A stretch of DNA of 64,000 nt from Anthracocystis setariae. Lineage: Eukaryota > Basidiomycota > Ustilaginomycetes > Ustilaginales > Ustilaginaceae. Below the pieces are notes generated by a model. That model worked only from the letters and a program-made list of their open reading frames with translations. It had not been told where the DNA came from and ran no database searches. This document shows positions 9,347 to 18,581 of this stretch, in pieces. The position numbers and the translations under genes were made by a program. Within the stretch, counting starts at the first letter, position 1, and every line of letters starts with the position of its first letter. The stretch spans positions 186,001-250,000 of the forward strand of contig CAKMXJ010000010.1 of assembly GCA_928724745.1 (NCBI GenBank), read 5' to 3'.

Positions 9347-9811
9347 ATGATGCTTTCAACGTCAACACCAGCTCGCGCGCTTCTGCTGCTCGTCACGCTG
9401 TTTTGCCTCGTACTCTCGATCTACTCTGTCGGTGTCGAACCAGGCGTCGACCCGGCCCTTGTTGCCCACCTACCCTATCAGTACTACCTCGAAGACCATT
9501 TTGGCGGCAACAGCGCAGTCTGCTGGCTCTCACCCAACAAGTTCCCCGACATCCAAGGAATCGAGTGCAACTTTGCCACCTCCGTAACCCAAGTGAGCGG
9601 TCGACAGATCTGGCAATGCAAAGGTCCCAAACAACTATTTTGCCAAGGCTGCTACATGCTCGAAGGTAACCTCAGCGATACTAGGGATGTCATCAACTGG
9701 AGAATTCAGGGCTGCGAAGAAATCCCCCCACCAAAGAAGACCCTGCCAACCACTTCATCCTCTCTACAAACCACCCCGGTCGAAACTGCAACCCAATCCA
9801 TCTCCGTCTAA
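9347..9811 (+). CDS. Small secreted cysteine-rich protein, candidate effector
   Basis: A 154-residue protein with an N-terminal hydrophobic signal (roughly 10-28: ALLLLVTLFCLVLSIYSVGV) and six cysteines in the predicted mature part, at 59, 74, 91, 99, 102 and 123, enough for three disulphides. An N-glycosylation sequon (NLS) sits at 109. The last 30 residues are Thr/Ser/Pro-rich and disordered. There is no transmembrane segment after the signal and no recognised domain. The start is the first of two adjacent ATGs, 47 nt after a TATA box. Size, secretion signal and cysteine content are those of fungal effector candidates, but a cell-wall or housekeeping secreted role is equally possible. It converges on the Ca2+-ATPase gene. 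Confidence 0.75.
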   Translation: MMLSTSTPARALLLLVTLFCLVLSIYSVGVEPGVDPALVAHLPYQYYLEDHFGGNSAVCWLSPNKFPDIQGIECNFATSVTQVSGRQIWQCKGPKQLFCQGCYMLEGNLSDTRDVINWRIQGCEEIPPPKKTLPTTSSSLQTTPVETATQSISV

Positions 9812-10094
9812 AACTTGTTTCTCGAGAGAGAGAAAGAGAGAGAAACGGAGAGTGGTGGTCTGGAATCATCTTTGTACACACATCTGTATATACGCTGATA
9901 TCAACACAACTACTTAAGCTATGGATATCGCATCCATCTTGCATTTTTTTTCTTTCTCGTTAAGAGATATCACATTCACCACTCTATCAACACGAAGTGA
10001 GAGCGGCGGGGGTGGGGGGGGGGTTACATTTCTGCGTTTGTACAACACTGGCTGGCTTTTGAAAAAGGATGGATAGGGGGTGGGATGGGGTTAT

Positions 10095-13000
10095 TTAGTT
10101 ATTCTTCTTGTCCGATTGGGAGGGAGTAGTTGCTGGGGTGAGGAAGACATGTCGCGTGATGAATTTGCAGATCTCCTCGATGAGGATCACGGGAGCCGAG
10201 ATGTATACGACCGCCTTGACCTCTTGCACGGTGAGACGTGTCACCTGGAACCAATCCTGCAGGAATGGGATGGTGCAAATCGCATAGTGCAATGCCAAGC
10301 TCAACGCAATAGCCGCGATGAGCAATGGATTCTTCCAGGGACCAAAAGTGAGCAGCGAATCGGTTTCCGAAATCGCATTGAGAGCATTGAACATCTCGAC
10401 CACCACCAGCACGGACAAAGCGATGGTGGCCGGTTGACGATACATGGTGAAGATACCACAATCCACGCCGAAGAACAAACCACCAGGCGCCTGCGATGAC
10501 GCCAGCGAACACTGGTGGAAGTGCGAAAGCTGCGCATACGAAATCTGTGGACCTGCCGGGTTTACAACGTACCACCATGCATAGCCAAAGATCGTCGCCG
10601 CACCCACAAACGCACCCACCAACAGATAACGCGTAAAGATCCATCCCGAGATCAACGGATCGTTTCGAGAGCGCGGCTTCTCGCGCATGATCGTCGTCGC
10701 CGGCGGATTGAAGCCAAGCGCAGTGGCAGGCAATCCATCCGTCACCAAATTCACCCAAAGCAGCTGAACCGGAATCAACGCCTCCGGCAATCCAAGCAAC
10801 ACCGTCAGGAAGATCGACACCACCTCTCCGATGTTGGACGAAATCAAGTAACGGATGAAACTTTGCATGTTGTTAAAGATCGATCGACCTTCCTGCACCG
10901 CCGCCTCGATCGTGGCAAAGTTGTCATCCGCCAGCACCATGTCCGCAGCGAGCTTAGCCACATCCGTACCGGATCCCATCGCGATTCCGATGTCAGCTTT
11001 TTTCAGCGCAGGTGCATCGTTGACACCATCGCCCGTCATGGCCACCACCAAACCCTGACTCTGCAGTAGATCGACCAGTTGCGACTTGTGCGAAGGCTCC
11101 ACGCGAGAGAACAGACTCGCCTTGGAGACCGCAGCCAGCTTGTCCGCCTGCGAAGTGAGAGCATCGAATTCGCGTCCCGTGAACGACTTGCCATCGAGAT
11201 CCTCGGCCTCACCAAACACGCCGATTTGACGACAGATGGTCTCGGCAGTGTTCTTGTTGTCTCCGGTGATGACGATAACACGGATGCCGGCCTCGCGGCA
11301 CCGAGCGATGGCGTTGCGAACTTCAGGCCGAGGAGGGTCGAGCATACCAACCAAACCCACCAGCGTCATGCGCTGCTCGAACTGTGCATACTCGCTAGGA
11401 CTGCTGCTGCGGTAAGAATCGACATCCAGAGGCACATCTTCCTTGACGGCAATGGCGAGCGTACGAAGTCCAAGCCGACCGTATTCGAGCACCTTGTCTC
11501 CAATCTGAGCACGCAGAGCCGAGTCGAGCGGCTTGGTCTGCTTTCCGACAAGCACAGTCTCGCATCGTTCCACCACAGCTTCGGGAGCACCCTTGACGAG
11601 AAGACAGCCGGTAGCGGAGGAGCGCTTGATCAGAGTCGACATGCTCTTGCGGTCACGGCTGAACTCGAACGTAAGCAGACGCGGGTGTGCCTTGCCGTAT
11701 TCATTGGAAATAGCACTGGTGCGTTCGGCCGCGTCGAGCTTGCTAGCCGAGTCGTTGATGGCAGCATCGTGGTGGCCGAGCTTTTCCACCAGCACCTTGA
11801 GTGCAGCCTCGGTGGGCTGGCCGACGATGGTGTAGTTGTTGTGGTCATCGAGGTGGACGTGCGAATCGTTGCAGATGGAGCAGACTTCAGCCAGAGCGTG
11901 GAAGGCGGTGCGAGGTTGATTGAGACCAGTCACTTTGTTGCCATGTGCATCGGTGATCTCGCCAGAAGGAGAAAACGTGCTGCCGGAAACCGAGTAGTCG
12001 GCAACGGTACCTTTGGTGTCGAATACGGAGAAGTGGGTGACGCTCATCTGGTTGGTGGTGAGGGTACCGGTCTTGTCAGAGCAGATGACGTTGGTGGAGC
12101 CGAGCGTCTCGACAGAAGGCAAGTGGCGGACGATGGCGTTTTTCTTGGCCATCTTCTTTGTTCCAAGAGCGAGACAGGCGGTGATGACGGCAGCAAGACC
12201 TTCGGGGATGGCAGCGACGGCAAGAGCAACGGCGATTTTAAAGTAGTACATGGCACCACGCACCCAGCCGTGGTGCGAAGGGTCGTTGAAGTGACGGAAG
12301 TTGACGATCCACACGAGGATGCAGATGACGGTGATGACCTTGGCGAGAAGCTCGCCAAAGTCGTCGAGCTTTTGCTTGAGCGGAGTCTTGTCATCTTCAT
12401 CCTTGGAGATTTCGGCGTGGATGTCACCGATGGCGGTGCGAGTGCCGGTTTGAGCAACGACAGCAATAGCGGTACCGTTTGCGACGGTGGTACCGGAGAA
12501 GAGGATGTTGGTCTGGTCCTGCTTGACGGCGTTGACATCGTGGACGGGTTCGAGCGACTTGTTTACGGAAATCGACTCTCCAGTGAGGATGGCTTGGTCG
12601 ACACGGAAGGAGGACGAGTTGATGGCGATCAGACGGCAGTCGGCAGGAATCTTGTCACCCACGGTGAGGATCAAAACATCGCCGGGGACGAGATCCTCGG
12701 CGCGAACCTTGTCAGTGTCTCCTTCACGGATGACGTTGGCGGTGTCGGGGCTGTACTCCTTGAGCGCGTCGATGGCCTTGTCGGCGTTTCGCTCTTGGAC
12801 GACGCCGACGGTGGCATTGGCGATGAGGATGAGGAAGATGACACCAGGCTCGATGAGAGCCGAACCGAGGCTTGTGTCCTCCTCGAGAAGAGCAAGGACG
12901 AAGGAGATGACAGCCGAAGCAAGAAGAATGAGCACGAGCTGATCCTTGAATTGTTCGAGGATGAGTTGCCAGAGCGGAGTAGGTGGCTGCTCGGGCAGCG

Positions 13001-13118
13001 TGTTGGAACCATACTTTTCACGACGGCTCTCGACCTCTTGCTCGGAGAGACCCTTGGAAGGGTCGACTTTGAGAAGGGTGAGCGCCTCGTGGACGGACTT
13101 TGTCCAAGCGGCGTCCAT
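10095..13118 (-). CDS. eca1: SERCA-type Ca2+-transporting P-type ATPase
   Basis: ER Ca2+ pump of the P2A class, 1007 residues, full length and intron-free. It moves cytosolic Ca2+ into the ER lumen using ATP. Visible motifs: an N-terminal cation-ATPase domain; TGES in the actuator domain; the M4 segment [20 protein letters not shown], where the Glu is a Ca2+ ligand; the phosphorylation site [15 protein letters not shown] with the catalytic Asp at 348; KGAPEAV for nucleotide binding; TGD and [20 protein letters not shown] in the hinge; and the M6 segment [17 protein letters not shown]. The protein ends KKNN, a dilysine KKxx ER-retrieval signal. It is much closer to animal SERCA than to Pmr1 Golgi pumps. 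The symbol is that of the Ustilago maydis SERCA gene, assigned by family resemblance. A 681-codon antisense open frame is a codon-bias shadow. Confidence 0.95.
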   Translation of the reverse strand: MDAAWTKSVHEALTLLKVDPSKGLSEQEVESRREKYGSNTLPEQPPTPLWQLILEQFKDQLVLILLASAVISFVLALLEEDTSLGSALIEPGVIFLILIANATVGVVQERNADKAIDALKEYSPDTANVIREGDTDKVRAEDLVPGDVLILTVGDKIPADCRLIAINSSSFRVDQAILTGESISVNKSLEPVHDVNAVKQDQTNILFSGTTVANGTAIAVVAQTGTRTAIGDIHAEISKDEDDKTPLKQKLDDFGELLAKVITVICILVWIVNFRHFNDPSHHGWVRGAMYYFKIAVALAVAAIPEGLAAVITACLALGTKKMAKKNAIVRHLPSVETLGSTNVICSDKTGTLTTNQMSVTHFSVFDTKGTVADYSVSGSTFSPSGEITDAHGNKVTGLNQPRTAFHALAEVCSICNDSHVHLDDHNNYTIVGQPTEAALKVLVEKLGHHDAAINDSASKLDAAERTSAISNEYGKAHPRLLTFEFSRDRKSMSTLIKRSSATGCLLVKGAPEAVVERCETVLVGKQTKPLDSALRAQIGDKVLEYGRLGLRTLAIAVKEDVPLDVDSYRSSSPSEYAQFEQRMTLVGLVGMLDPPRPEVRNAIARCREAGIRVIVITGDNKNTAETICRQIGVFGEAEDLDGKSFTGREFDALTSQADKLAAVSKASLFSRVEPSHKSQLVDLLQSQGLVVAMTGDGVNDAPALKKADIGIAMGSGTDVAKLAADMVLADDNFATIEAAVQEGRSIFNNMQSFIRYLISSNIGEVVSIFLTVLLGLPEALIPVQLLWVNLVTDGLPATALGFNPPATTIMREKPRSRNDPLISGWIFTRYLLVGAFVGAATIFGYAWWYVVNPAGPQISYAQLSHFHQCSLASSQAPGGLFFGVDCGIFTMYRQPATIALSVLVVVEMFNALNAISETDSLLTFGPWKNPLLIAAIALSLALHYAICTIPFLQDWFQVTRLTVQEVKAVVYISAPVILIEEICKFITRHVFLTPATTPSQSDKKNN

Positions 13119-13483
13119 GGTTAGGCAAAGAAGATCTGCAGCGTGCGGGGACGTTGCTCGCCTAGGTTGCTTGTAGCTCTACGATGCGAGGTGGGAAAGA
13201 AGAACAACGATGGATCTTGAAGGATGGGTGAGAGAGGGAAAAGGAGGAAAAGGAGGGGAAAGATGGAAGCGGGTGTTTGTACGAACTCGGTCAACGTGGA
13301 GCTCAGTCTCGGAGTTGGAGTTAATTGGGTTACAGTATTGTACCGTCAGCTGTCGAATAAAATCTGGTACTCTACTGCACAATTTGGGCGGAACGACAAG
13401 ATGCACGGTCACACTGCGTCAAAAGGAAGGTGCCAAATGAAGTAGACCAACAAACATCTGTTGCTTGCTTCTACAGTTGTTCG

Positions 13484-13530
13484 CTGTACTGTACTGTACT
13501 GTACTGCGCTGTGCTGTGATGTGATGTGAT
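13484..13530. repeat. GTACT/CTGTA repeat grading into TGTGA repeat
   Basis: Tandem CTGTA units (TGTACTGTACTGTACTGTAC) pass into GCGCTGTGCTG and then GATGTGATGTGATG. It is the longest example of the dispersed TACTGTAC-type motif. Confidence 0.85.
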
Positions 13531-13616
13531 GTTCTCTTCTGGACCATTCGGTCGGCTGAATCGACTCCGACGTGACAATTAAGCCCAAGCCCGGCGCTAC
13601 GTGTCACTCAGAGTCC

Positions 13617-13642
13617 CTTGCTTGCTTGCTTGCTTGCTTGCT
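13617..13642. repeat. (CTTG)n tetranucleotide repeat
   Basis: Six to seven uninterrupted CTTG units in the intergenic region upstream of eca1. Confidence 0.9.
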
Positions 13643-14186
13643 TCTTGGCTCGGCCTCTGCTACGCTCTCGCTTCTGCTCTGGCTGGATCTTGGATATCTC
13701 CTTGCACTCGATTGACATCAACAGCAAGATTAGAATCCTTGGCAGCGTGACACGTCCACGTCTAAGGTATTGTGTTGGATTGTGCTGTGGATCTCAACAG
13801 GTTAGTCGACGGGGCCTTAACCCAACGACGCTTGTCTGACGCGGCTTGAACAAAGAATTAATAAAGTGGCCCGAAGAAAGCATCGTGTCGCGACACTGTT
13901 CCAAGCGTCTACTTGCGTACCACAGTGAGACAGTAAATTTAGAAGAAATCTACAGAATTGGGACATCATCTGAGTCCTGCCTGACTTTATAGGGGTGTTT
14001 CGACATAACATGCGGGGTGCAGTAGCGGCGAATGCTCAGTCTCACAGAGCAAGCTGTAGCGACACTTGATCATACTCACATTCCAACTCGTTCATCTGCT
14101 TTGGAGTGGCGAGTATAGCAATTCGTTCCAATACTTTTGCTCGAAAACAGCCAAGTAGTGGCGAGAGGCCATACAGTAGTATGTGG

Positions 14187-14215
<29 letters not shown>
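14187..14215. repeat. A29 homopolymer
   Basis: Twenty-nine consecutive A on the plus strand. Unlike the A24 tract at 22667, I see no flanking direct repeat. Confidence 0.9.
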
Positions 14216-14217
<2 letters not shown>

Positions 14218-14556
14218 TCAGCTTGCGGTTCTTCGCCGTGATCGACACGTGGAGGGTCATGATTGAACAATTTAGTACTCTTGGGACACCGAGCAGCTTT
14301 TGCATCGACGATCGTGCATCTACTACTCCCCGATACATGAACGAGTTTAGCCGCTCCTTAACATTGGAAAAAATCCTAAAAAAATCGGATCGAAGAAGCC
14401 AAGTCGGGAATTTTTGGTCTTTAGATCCTGTCAGTCGATTCCGCATCACATCGTTTTGCTCACCATCATCCTTGACCACTTTCGACACTACCTCTCGCCT
14501 CGTCGGACCTTTCTTTTTTTTTTTTCGCGCCTAACCCACCGCTATTCCGCAGCACC

Positions 14557-14877
14557 ATGTTCGGAGGAGCCTTCCGTCCCTCTCTACCTTCTCTTGGTGG
14601 ACTTCTGTGGAAGAACCCATGGCGTCTCTCTTCTCCACGAAAGAACCGCGTTCGCTTGCGTCTGCGCGCTGTTGACGACGTCATCGCCACCCTCCAACAA
14701 TCCAACATCCAATGTCGCTCTCTACAACGCGCACTCGCTCTACCAACAGAATCCCAAATGCCCGCAAAGGACAAATACACCACCTTCAACAAACACGAAC
14801 GAGGCTTCAGAAAAAGCGTCCACAAAGTCCCCAAATGGACCAGAAAAACCATCAGAGAAAACCCTCTCGGCTACTAA
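14557..14877 (+). CDS. Mitochondrial large-subunit ribosomal protein mL60 (yeast MRPL31 family)
   Basis: A 106-residue basic protein of the fungal mitochondrial large ribosomal subunit. The start MFGGAFRPSLPSLGGLLWKNPWR matches the GGLLWKxPWR signature of MRPL31/mL60, followed by the Arg-rich RLRLRAVDDVI segment. The C-terminal half has the second family block, KHERGFRKSVHKVPKWTRKT, ending NPLGY. The length matches the family. The N-terminus is basic and itself suits mitochondrial import. Single exon. It is convergent with RAD54, 361 nt away. Confidence 0.9.
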   Translation: MFGGAFRPSLPSLGGLLWKNPWRLSSPRKNRVRLRLRAVDDVIATLQQSNIQCRSLQRALALPTESQMPAKDKYTTFNKHERGFRKSVHKVPKWTRKTIRENPLGY

Positions 14878-15238
14878 TTCCCCTCCAAAACATCTGTACA
14901 CTAGCCAACCTCCCTCCCTCTTGCCCTCAACAAGCCAATCATGTCCATTCAAATCTTTGCCTCTCCACCAGTGCCTCTCCACCAGTGCCGCCAACCTTGA
15001 TTCACTCTCGCAATACGACGCTGCCCAGCTCATCTTCCTCAGTGCAGACAGACGGACCAGCAGAATACATCCCACCGTCTCGACCCGTGAGCAGCATCAG
15101 GCTTTGCCTAAATTGATTCGAGTTGCTTTACGCAACGTGGGTATACAAAGTGCGACGACAGGGCGAAATAAAGAAACGAGATTACGGTAGAACGAGAAGC
15201 CCAAGCGATGATCTGCAACCTTGCCATGCATCAGCGAG
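14878..15238. other. Convergent 3' flanks of mL60 and RAD54
   Basis: A 361-nt stretch, pyrimidine-rich on the plus strand near the mL60 stop. Short overlapping open frames here are shadows. A near-exact duplicated CTCCACCAGTGCC element lies at about 14964-14990. No gene is seen. Confidence 0.5.
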
Positions 15239-17836
15239 CTAGTGACTGCAATATTGGAATACGAAGCTGACATCGCCATACGCCTGCTCAGCTCGCAGCA
15301 GATCGTCGTGCAAGTGGTGCATCTCATCCTTGGCGTAGTGGTTCCACGTACTTGTGTCGCCGTACAGCAGCGCAGGCGCCTTGATGAATTGCTTGCCGTT
15401 CTTGCATCGCTTGCACTTGTACGTGTCATGCGTGTCGCACACCGTCGCCTCCTTGAACGTAAACAACGCACGTAGATCTTCGCCCGAAAAATGACGAGCC
15501 GCATCCTGAGCTTCATCCACGACACACGACGATAGCGATTGCTTGTGCGACTGTCGCTGCAAGATCTTTTCTTCGATCGAGCCCGTAGCGATGAAGCGAT
15601 ACACGAAACATGACTTCTTCTGGCCGTCCCGCCAGACTCGTGCCAACGCTTGCTGGTCAGAAGCAGGGTTCCAATCCGGATCGAAAAGCACCAATCGATT
15701 TGCACCGATCAGGTTGAGACCACATCCACCAGCTTTCGACGACAAGAGGAAAATAAATTCCTTGCCTTCCGGGTCGTTGAAGCGATCCACCAGCTTTTGT
15801 CGTTTGTTGATCGTCATCGTGCCGTCCAGACGGAACATGCCCCATCGGTTGGCTCGGCACATACGCTCAAACACATCGAGCGTCTGCGTGTAGTTCGAGA
15901 TGAGCACAATCTTGTCGTTCGTCGTGGCTCGAATCGTCTCCAGAAATCGTTGCAGCACCATCATCTTGCCCGACAACTCAGGAGCAACGTGGCGGCGATC
16001 GCGGGGCGTGTAGCCTTCTGGGAAAAATTCTTCGCTTCCCTCCAAGTCGCCAGGCAGATCCAAGAGATCCGGATGGTTGCACAGCTTCTTGAGAATGCCA
16101 ATGGCTTTGAGCGGCTGGCTTCCCGTGCCACGCAGAAGCTTCCTGATCTCCGGCGACCGGATGAAGAGCCTGTAAAGGTCGAGCTGGAACGGCGACATGT
16201 TGCAAAACACTACATGCTCGTATTTGACAGGCAAGTACTTTGAGAGCAAGTCGTTGGTTCGTCGGATGATGAAGCGACTCACAAGCGCCGAAAGCTGGCT
16301 GAGCTTTTCATTCGCTTCTTGCTGTTGCTTCTCTGTCGCCTCGGCATCACGGCCTTTGAGAATGGCGATCTCAAAGTTCTTGCGGAACTCGATCCGGCTA
16401 CCCAAGAGCTCTGGATTGGCAAAGTTGAGCAGCGCAAAGTACTCGGACAGGTCGTTCTGGATGGGCGTGCCAGACAAAATGACGCGACGTCGAACCTTGA
16501 TCTGCGTGAGAGCCTGGAAAGTCAGCGAGTCGGCATTCTTCAGACGATGACCTTCATCGCAGAGGAGAAGCCCCACTTCAGTACTGCCGAGCTCTTCCTG
16601 CAAGTTGCGCAGCGTCTCGTACGAGACGATCATGACTGGCTGGGTGATGGCTCGTCCAGATGCATTGCACCAACGACGAGTGGCCTCGATCATCTCGTCC
16701 TTGCTGAGCTTGCCATCGAGAGCGAGGTTGCCAGGGGCAGCCGCACCAAGCCATTTGATCAGCTCATTCGCCCAGTTCCTGACAAGGGAAGAAGGACAGA
16801 CGATGATGCACTTGTCGATGGTCGATTTGCCAGCGATGGGCGACTGCTTGAGTAGCGTCCACATGAGCGTGATGCACTGCAGCGTCTTGCCCAGACCCAT
16901 TTCGTCGGCCATGATACAGCCGTGGGCATTCTCGACGACAAGGCCGGTGGTGCAGCGATACAAGAACTTGACACCTTCGACCTGATGTGGACGAAGCACC
17001 TTGCCGAGGCGAGGATCGATGACGACCGGCACTTTCTCGATCTCCTTTGACTTGACCTTGTTGAGGCCAAGGATATCGGCGAGGCTCTTGTGTGGGGTCG
17101 GGATCGCTGCCCCTGCCTCGATGCGAGCCTCCTCGGCTTCTTGCTCCTGCTGCCTTTCGGCTTTCTTCTGCTCTGCTTCGCGATCGTCCACGGTGGGGTC
17201 GAAGAGCACGATGGCATGTTCGCCCATTGGGTCGAACAGAGGGCGGGGCGGGACATCGATCTTGCGCCGCGTGCCCAGTGCTGCGTACGAGAGCCTTGTC
17301 TCGACCAACTGTCCTTGCTTATTGGTCATGACAGGAACGGAGAAGCCCTTTTTGATGGCATCAGGCTTGACCTCAAAGACACTCCATTTACGTCGATCTA
17401 CATTGAGCGACACGCCGGTGGCGTCGATGCCCTTATAAACACCTTCGAGCGTTTTCAAGGCTGATTTGCTCTTTTTCTTGCCCGCTTTGGTTCCTTTCGC
17501 TGCTCCATCATCGTCGGAGGCCGAGCCTGCGCCTGCCTCGCCATCGTCTGCTACACCCGCGTCCATACCGCGATAGTCGACCTTCTTTCGCTTTCTTCCT
17601 CCGTCCGGGTTGTCCTTTTCGCGCTGGTTGGCGAACGACGGTGGCTTAAACGGTTTCCTCCCAAGAAGAGGACCAAAACCGGCGGCATTTGCATTGCGTG
17701 AAACGTCAGCCAATGGCGATGGACGTGAATACGGTGAGCTTCTGCCTTTGAGCGGCGTAGAGGTATCTTTGGTGTCGTCGCTCGGACCTGGCGATGGCGA
17801 GCCGCCCAACGCAGCTAGAATTACACTCCTGCGCAT
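15239..17836 (-). CDS. rad54: DNA repair and recombination ATPase Rad54
   Basis: Swi2/Snf2-family dsDNA translocase of homologous recombination, 865 residues, intron-free. It works with Rad51 in the nucleus on strand invasion and chromatin remodelling. The start MRRS matches animal RAD54 proteins. The N-terminal 240 residues are basic and disordered, as in the family, with a KRKK nuclear localisation candidate. Helicase motifs: ADEMGLGKT (Walker A, about 311-319), DEGH in LLCDEGHRLKN (about 425), SGTPIQNDL (III), a C-terminal helicase domain with SSKAGGCGLNLIGANRLVLFDPDWNP, and motif VI QALARVWRDGQ. After the ATPase core is a Cys-containing C-terminal segment (CKRCKNG) as in Rad54. Rdh54 is less likely given the start and tail. 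Ustilago relatives are a classical recombination system with a BRCA2-type mediator, so this gene fits. Confidence 0.95.
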   Translation of the reverse strand: MRRSVILAALGGSPSPGPSDDTKDTSTPLKGRSSPYSRPSPLADVSRNANAAGFGPLLGRKPFKPPSFANQREKDNPDGGRKRKKVDYRGMDAGVADDGEAGAGSASDDDGAAKGTKAGKKKSKSALKTLEGVYKGIDATGVSLNVDRRKWSVFEVKPDAIKKGFSVPVMTNKQGQLVETRLSYAALGTRRKIDVPPRPLFDPMGEHAIVLFDPTVDDREAEQKKAERQQEQEAEEARIEAGAAIPTPHKSLADILGLNKVKSKEIEKVPVVIDPRLGKVLRPHQVEGVKFLYRCTTGLVVENAHGCIMADEMGLGKTLQCITLMWTLLKQSPIAGKSTIDKCIIVCPSSLVRNWANELIKWLGAAAPGNLALDGKLSKDEMIEATRRWCNASGRAITQPVMIVSYETLRNLQEELGSTEVGLLLCDEGHRLKNADSLTFQALTQIKVRRRVILSGTPIQNDLSEYFALLNFANPELLGSRIEFRKNFEIAILKGRDAEATEKQQQEANEKLSQLSALVSRFIIRRTNDLLSKYLPVKYEHVVFCNMSPFQLDLYRLFIRSPEIRKLLRGTGSQPLKAIGILKKLCNHPDLLDLPGDLEGSEEFFPEGYTPRDRRHVAPELSGKMMVLQRFLETIRATTNDKIVLISNYTQTLDVFERMCRANRWGMFRLDGTMTINKRQKLVDRFNDPEGKEFIFLLSSKAGGCGLNLIGANRLVLFDPDWNPASDQQALARVWRDGQKKSCFVYRFIATGSIEEKILQRQSHKQSLSSCVVDEAQDAARHFSGEDLRALFTFKEATVCDTHDTYKCKRCKNGKQFIKAPALLYGDTSTWNHYAKDEMHHLHDDLLRAEQAYGDVSFVFQYCSH

Positions 17837-18581
17837 GATGGCTGTGGCAAACCCAGCAGCACTGTGCTGTCGATTCTGCTATCTACGCACCGAGCGGATT
17901 CCCTAATGTCGAGGACTGCACGCCGCGTCTTGCGATCGAATCGAGATTTCTTTCTGTATGCACTCTTTTTAGCAACCTGTTGCGACGCGGCGTCGTGACG
18001 AGATGGGCTGATATCACCCGGTAGCTGGTTGTTGGTAGGCGAGGTCGGTGAGGTGAAGAGGAGATGGAGAGGTAGATAAGAACGCCACCCGAAAAGCAGC
18101 ACGACATAGGGTCAAAGCTCAGCACAGCTTGGCTCAGCTTGGCTTAGCTTGGCTCCGGCTAAGCCGTGTAAAGTTCGCTGCATGAAATGCAGCCACCGGT
18201 GGTTTACTCACGCCTGCCCACTCTCAAAAAAGGCTTCCTCGCGTACTACTGCACTGCAGGTCGCTGAACGAAAGGTGGGCATTTTGGAAAGTTACACATT
18301 TTTCCCGTTCGCGAGTCGCGTAAAGTCACGCGACGAAGCAGTACGCTATCACTACTCCTAACACTGTGACTTGCCGGATCAACCGAATGAGCGAGCCAAA
18401 CAGTGATCATTATCACTTTGGATCTTTCACAGTGAAGCTGCCTCCGGACGCAATGACCGAGAAACACATACACAGCCCAACTTGGAAGCATAAGCAATTG
18501 AAACGATGATATTGCGTCGTCAACATACCGTAAACAGTCGAAGAGCAAGGCCGGACGCGTTGGCTGCATTTGCATCAGTGA
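17837..18581. other. Intergenic region upstream of RAD54
   Basis: This 745-nt stretch contains the RAD54 promoter and the 3' flank of the glycosyltransferase gene. A tandem AGCTTGGCTT-type decamer is repeated about four times at 18122-18165 and ends in a partial inverted copy (GGCTAAGC). An ACGCGT hexamer, the cell-cycle MCB core in other fungi, occurs near 18555, but it is far from RAD54 and may be coincidental. No gene is seen. Confidence 0.5.
18122..18165. repeat. AGCTTGGCTT tandem decamer
   Basis: About four imperfect tandem copies of AGCTTGGCTY upstream of RAD54. A similar composition (AGCCAAGCC) appears near 5765 in the eS30/eS10 gap. Confidence 0.7.

Larger units (their letters stand above)
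13119..14556. other. Intergenic region between divergent eca1 and mL60 genes
   Basis: This 1.4-kb stretch is rich in simple repeats: a GTACT-type repeat at about 13484-13530, (CTTG)6-7 at 13617-13642 and an A29 tract at 14187-14215. It contains the eca1 promoter on the left and the mL60 promoter on the right, with a T-rich stretch just before the mL60 ATG. No gene is supported. Confidence 0.6.

Noticed and set aside
11079..13124. 681-codon open frame antisense to the Ca2+-ATPase gene
   Set aside because: It starts and ends with the sense gene, mirrors its codons and has no recognisable domain. Strong codon bias removes stops from this antisense frame.
18550..18562. ACGCGT (MCB-type cell-cycle element) as a RAD54 control site
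   Set aside because: It lies about 700 nt from the RAD54 start, next to the 3' end of the neighbouring gene, and a single hexamer is expected by chance.
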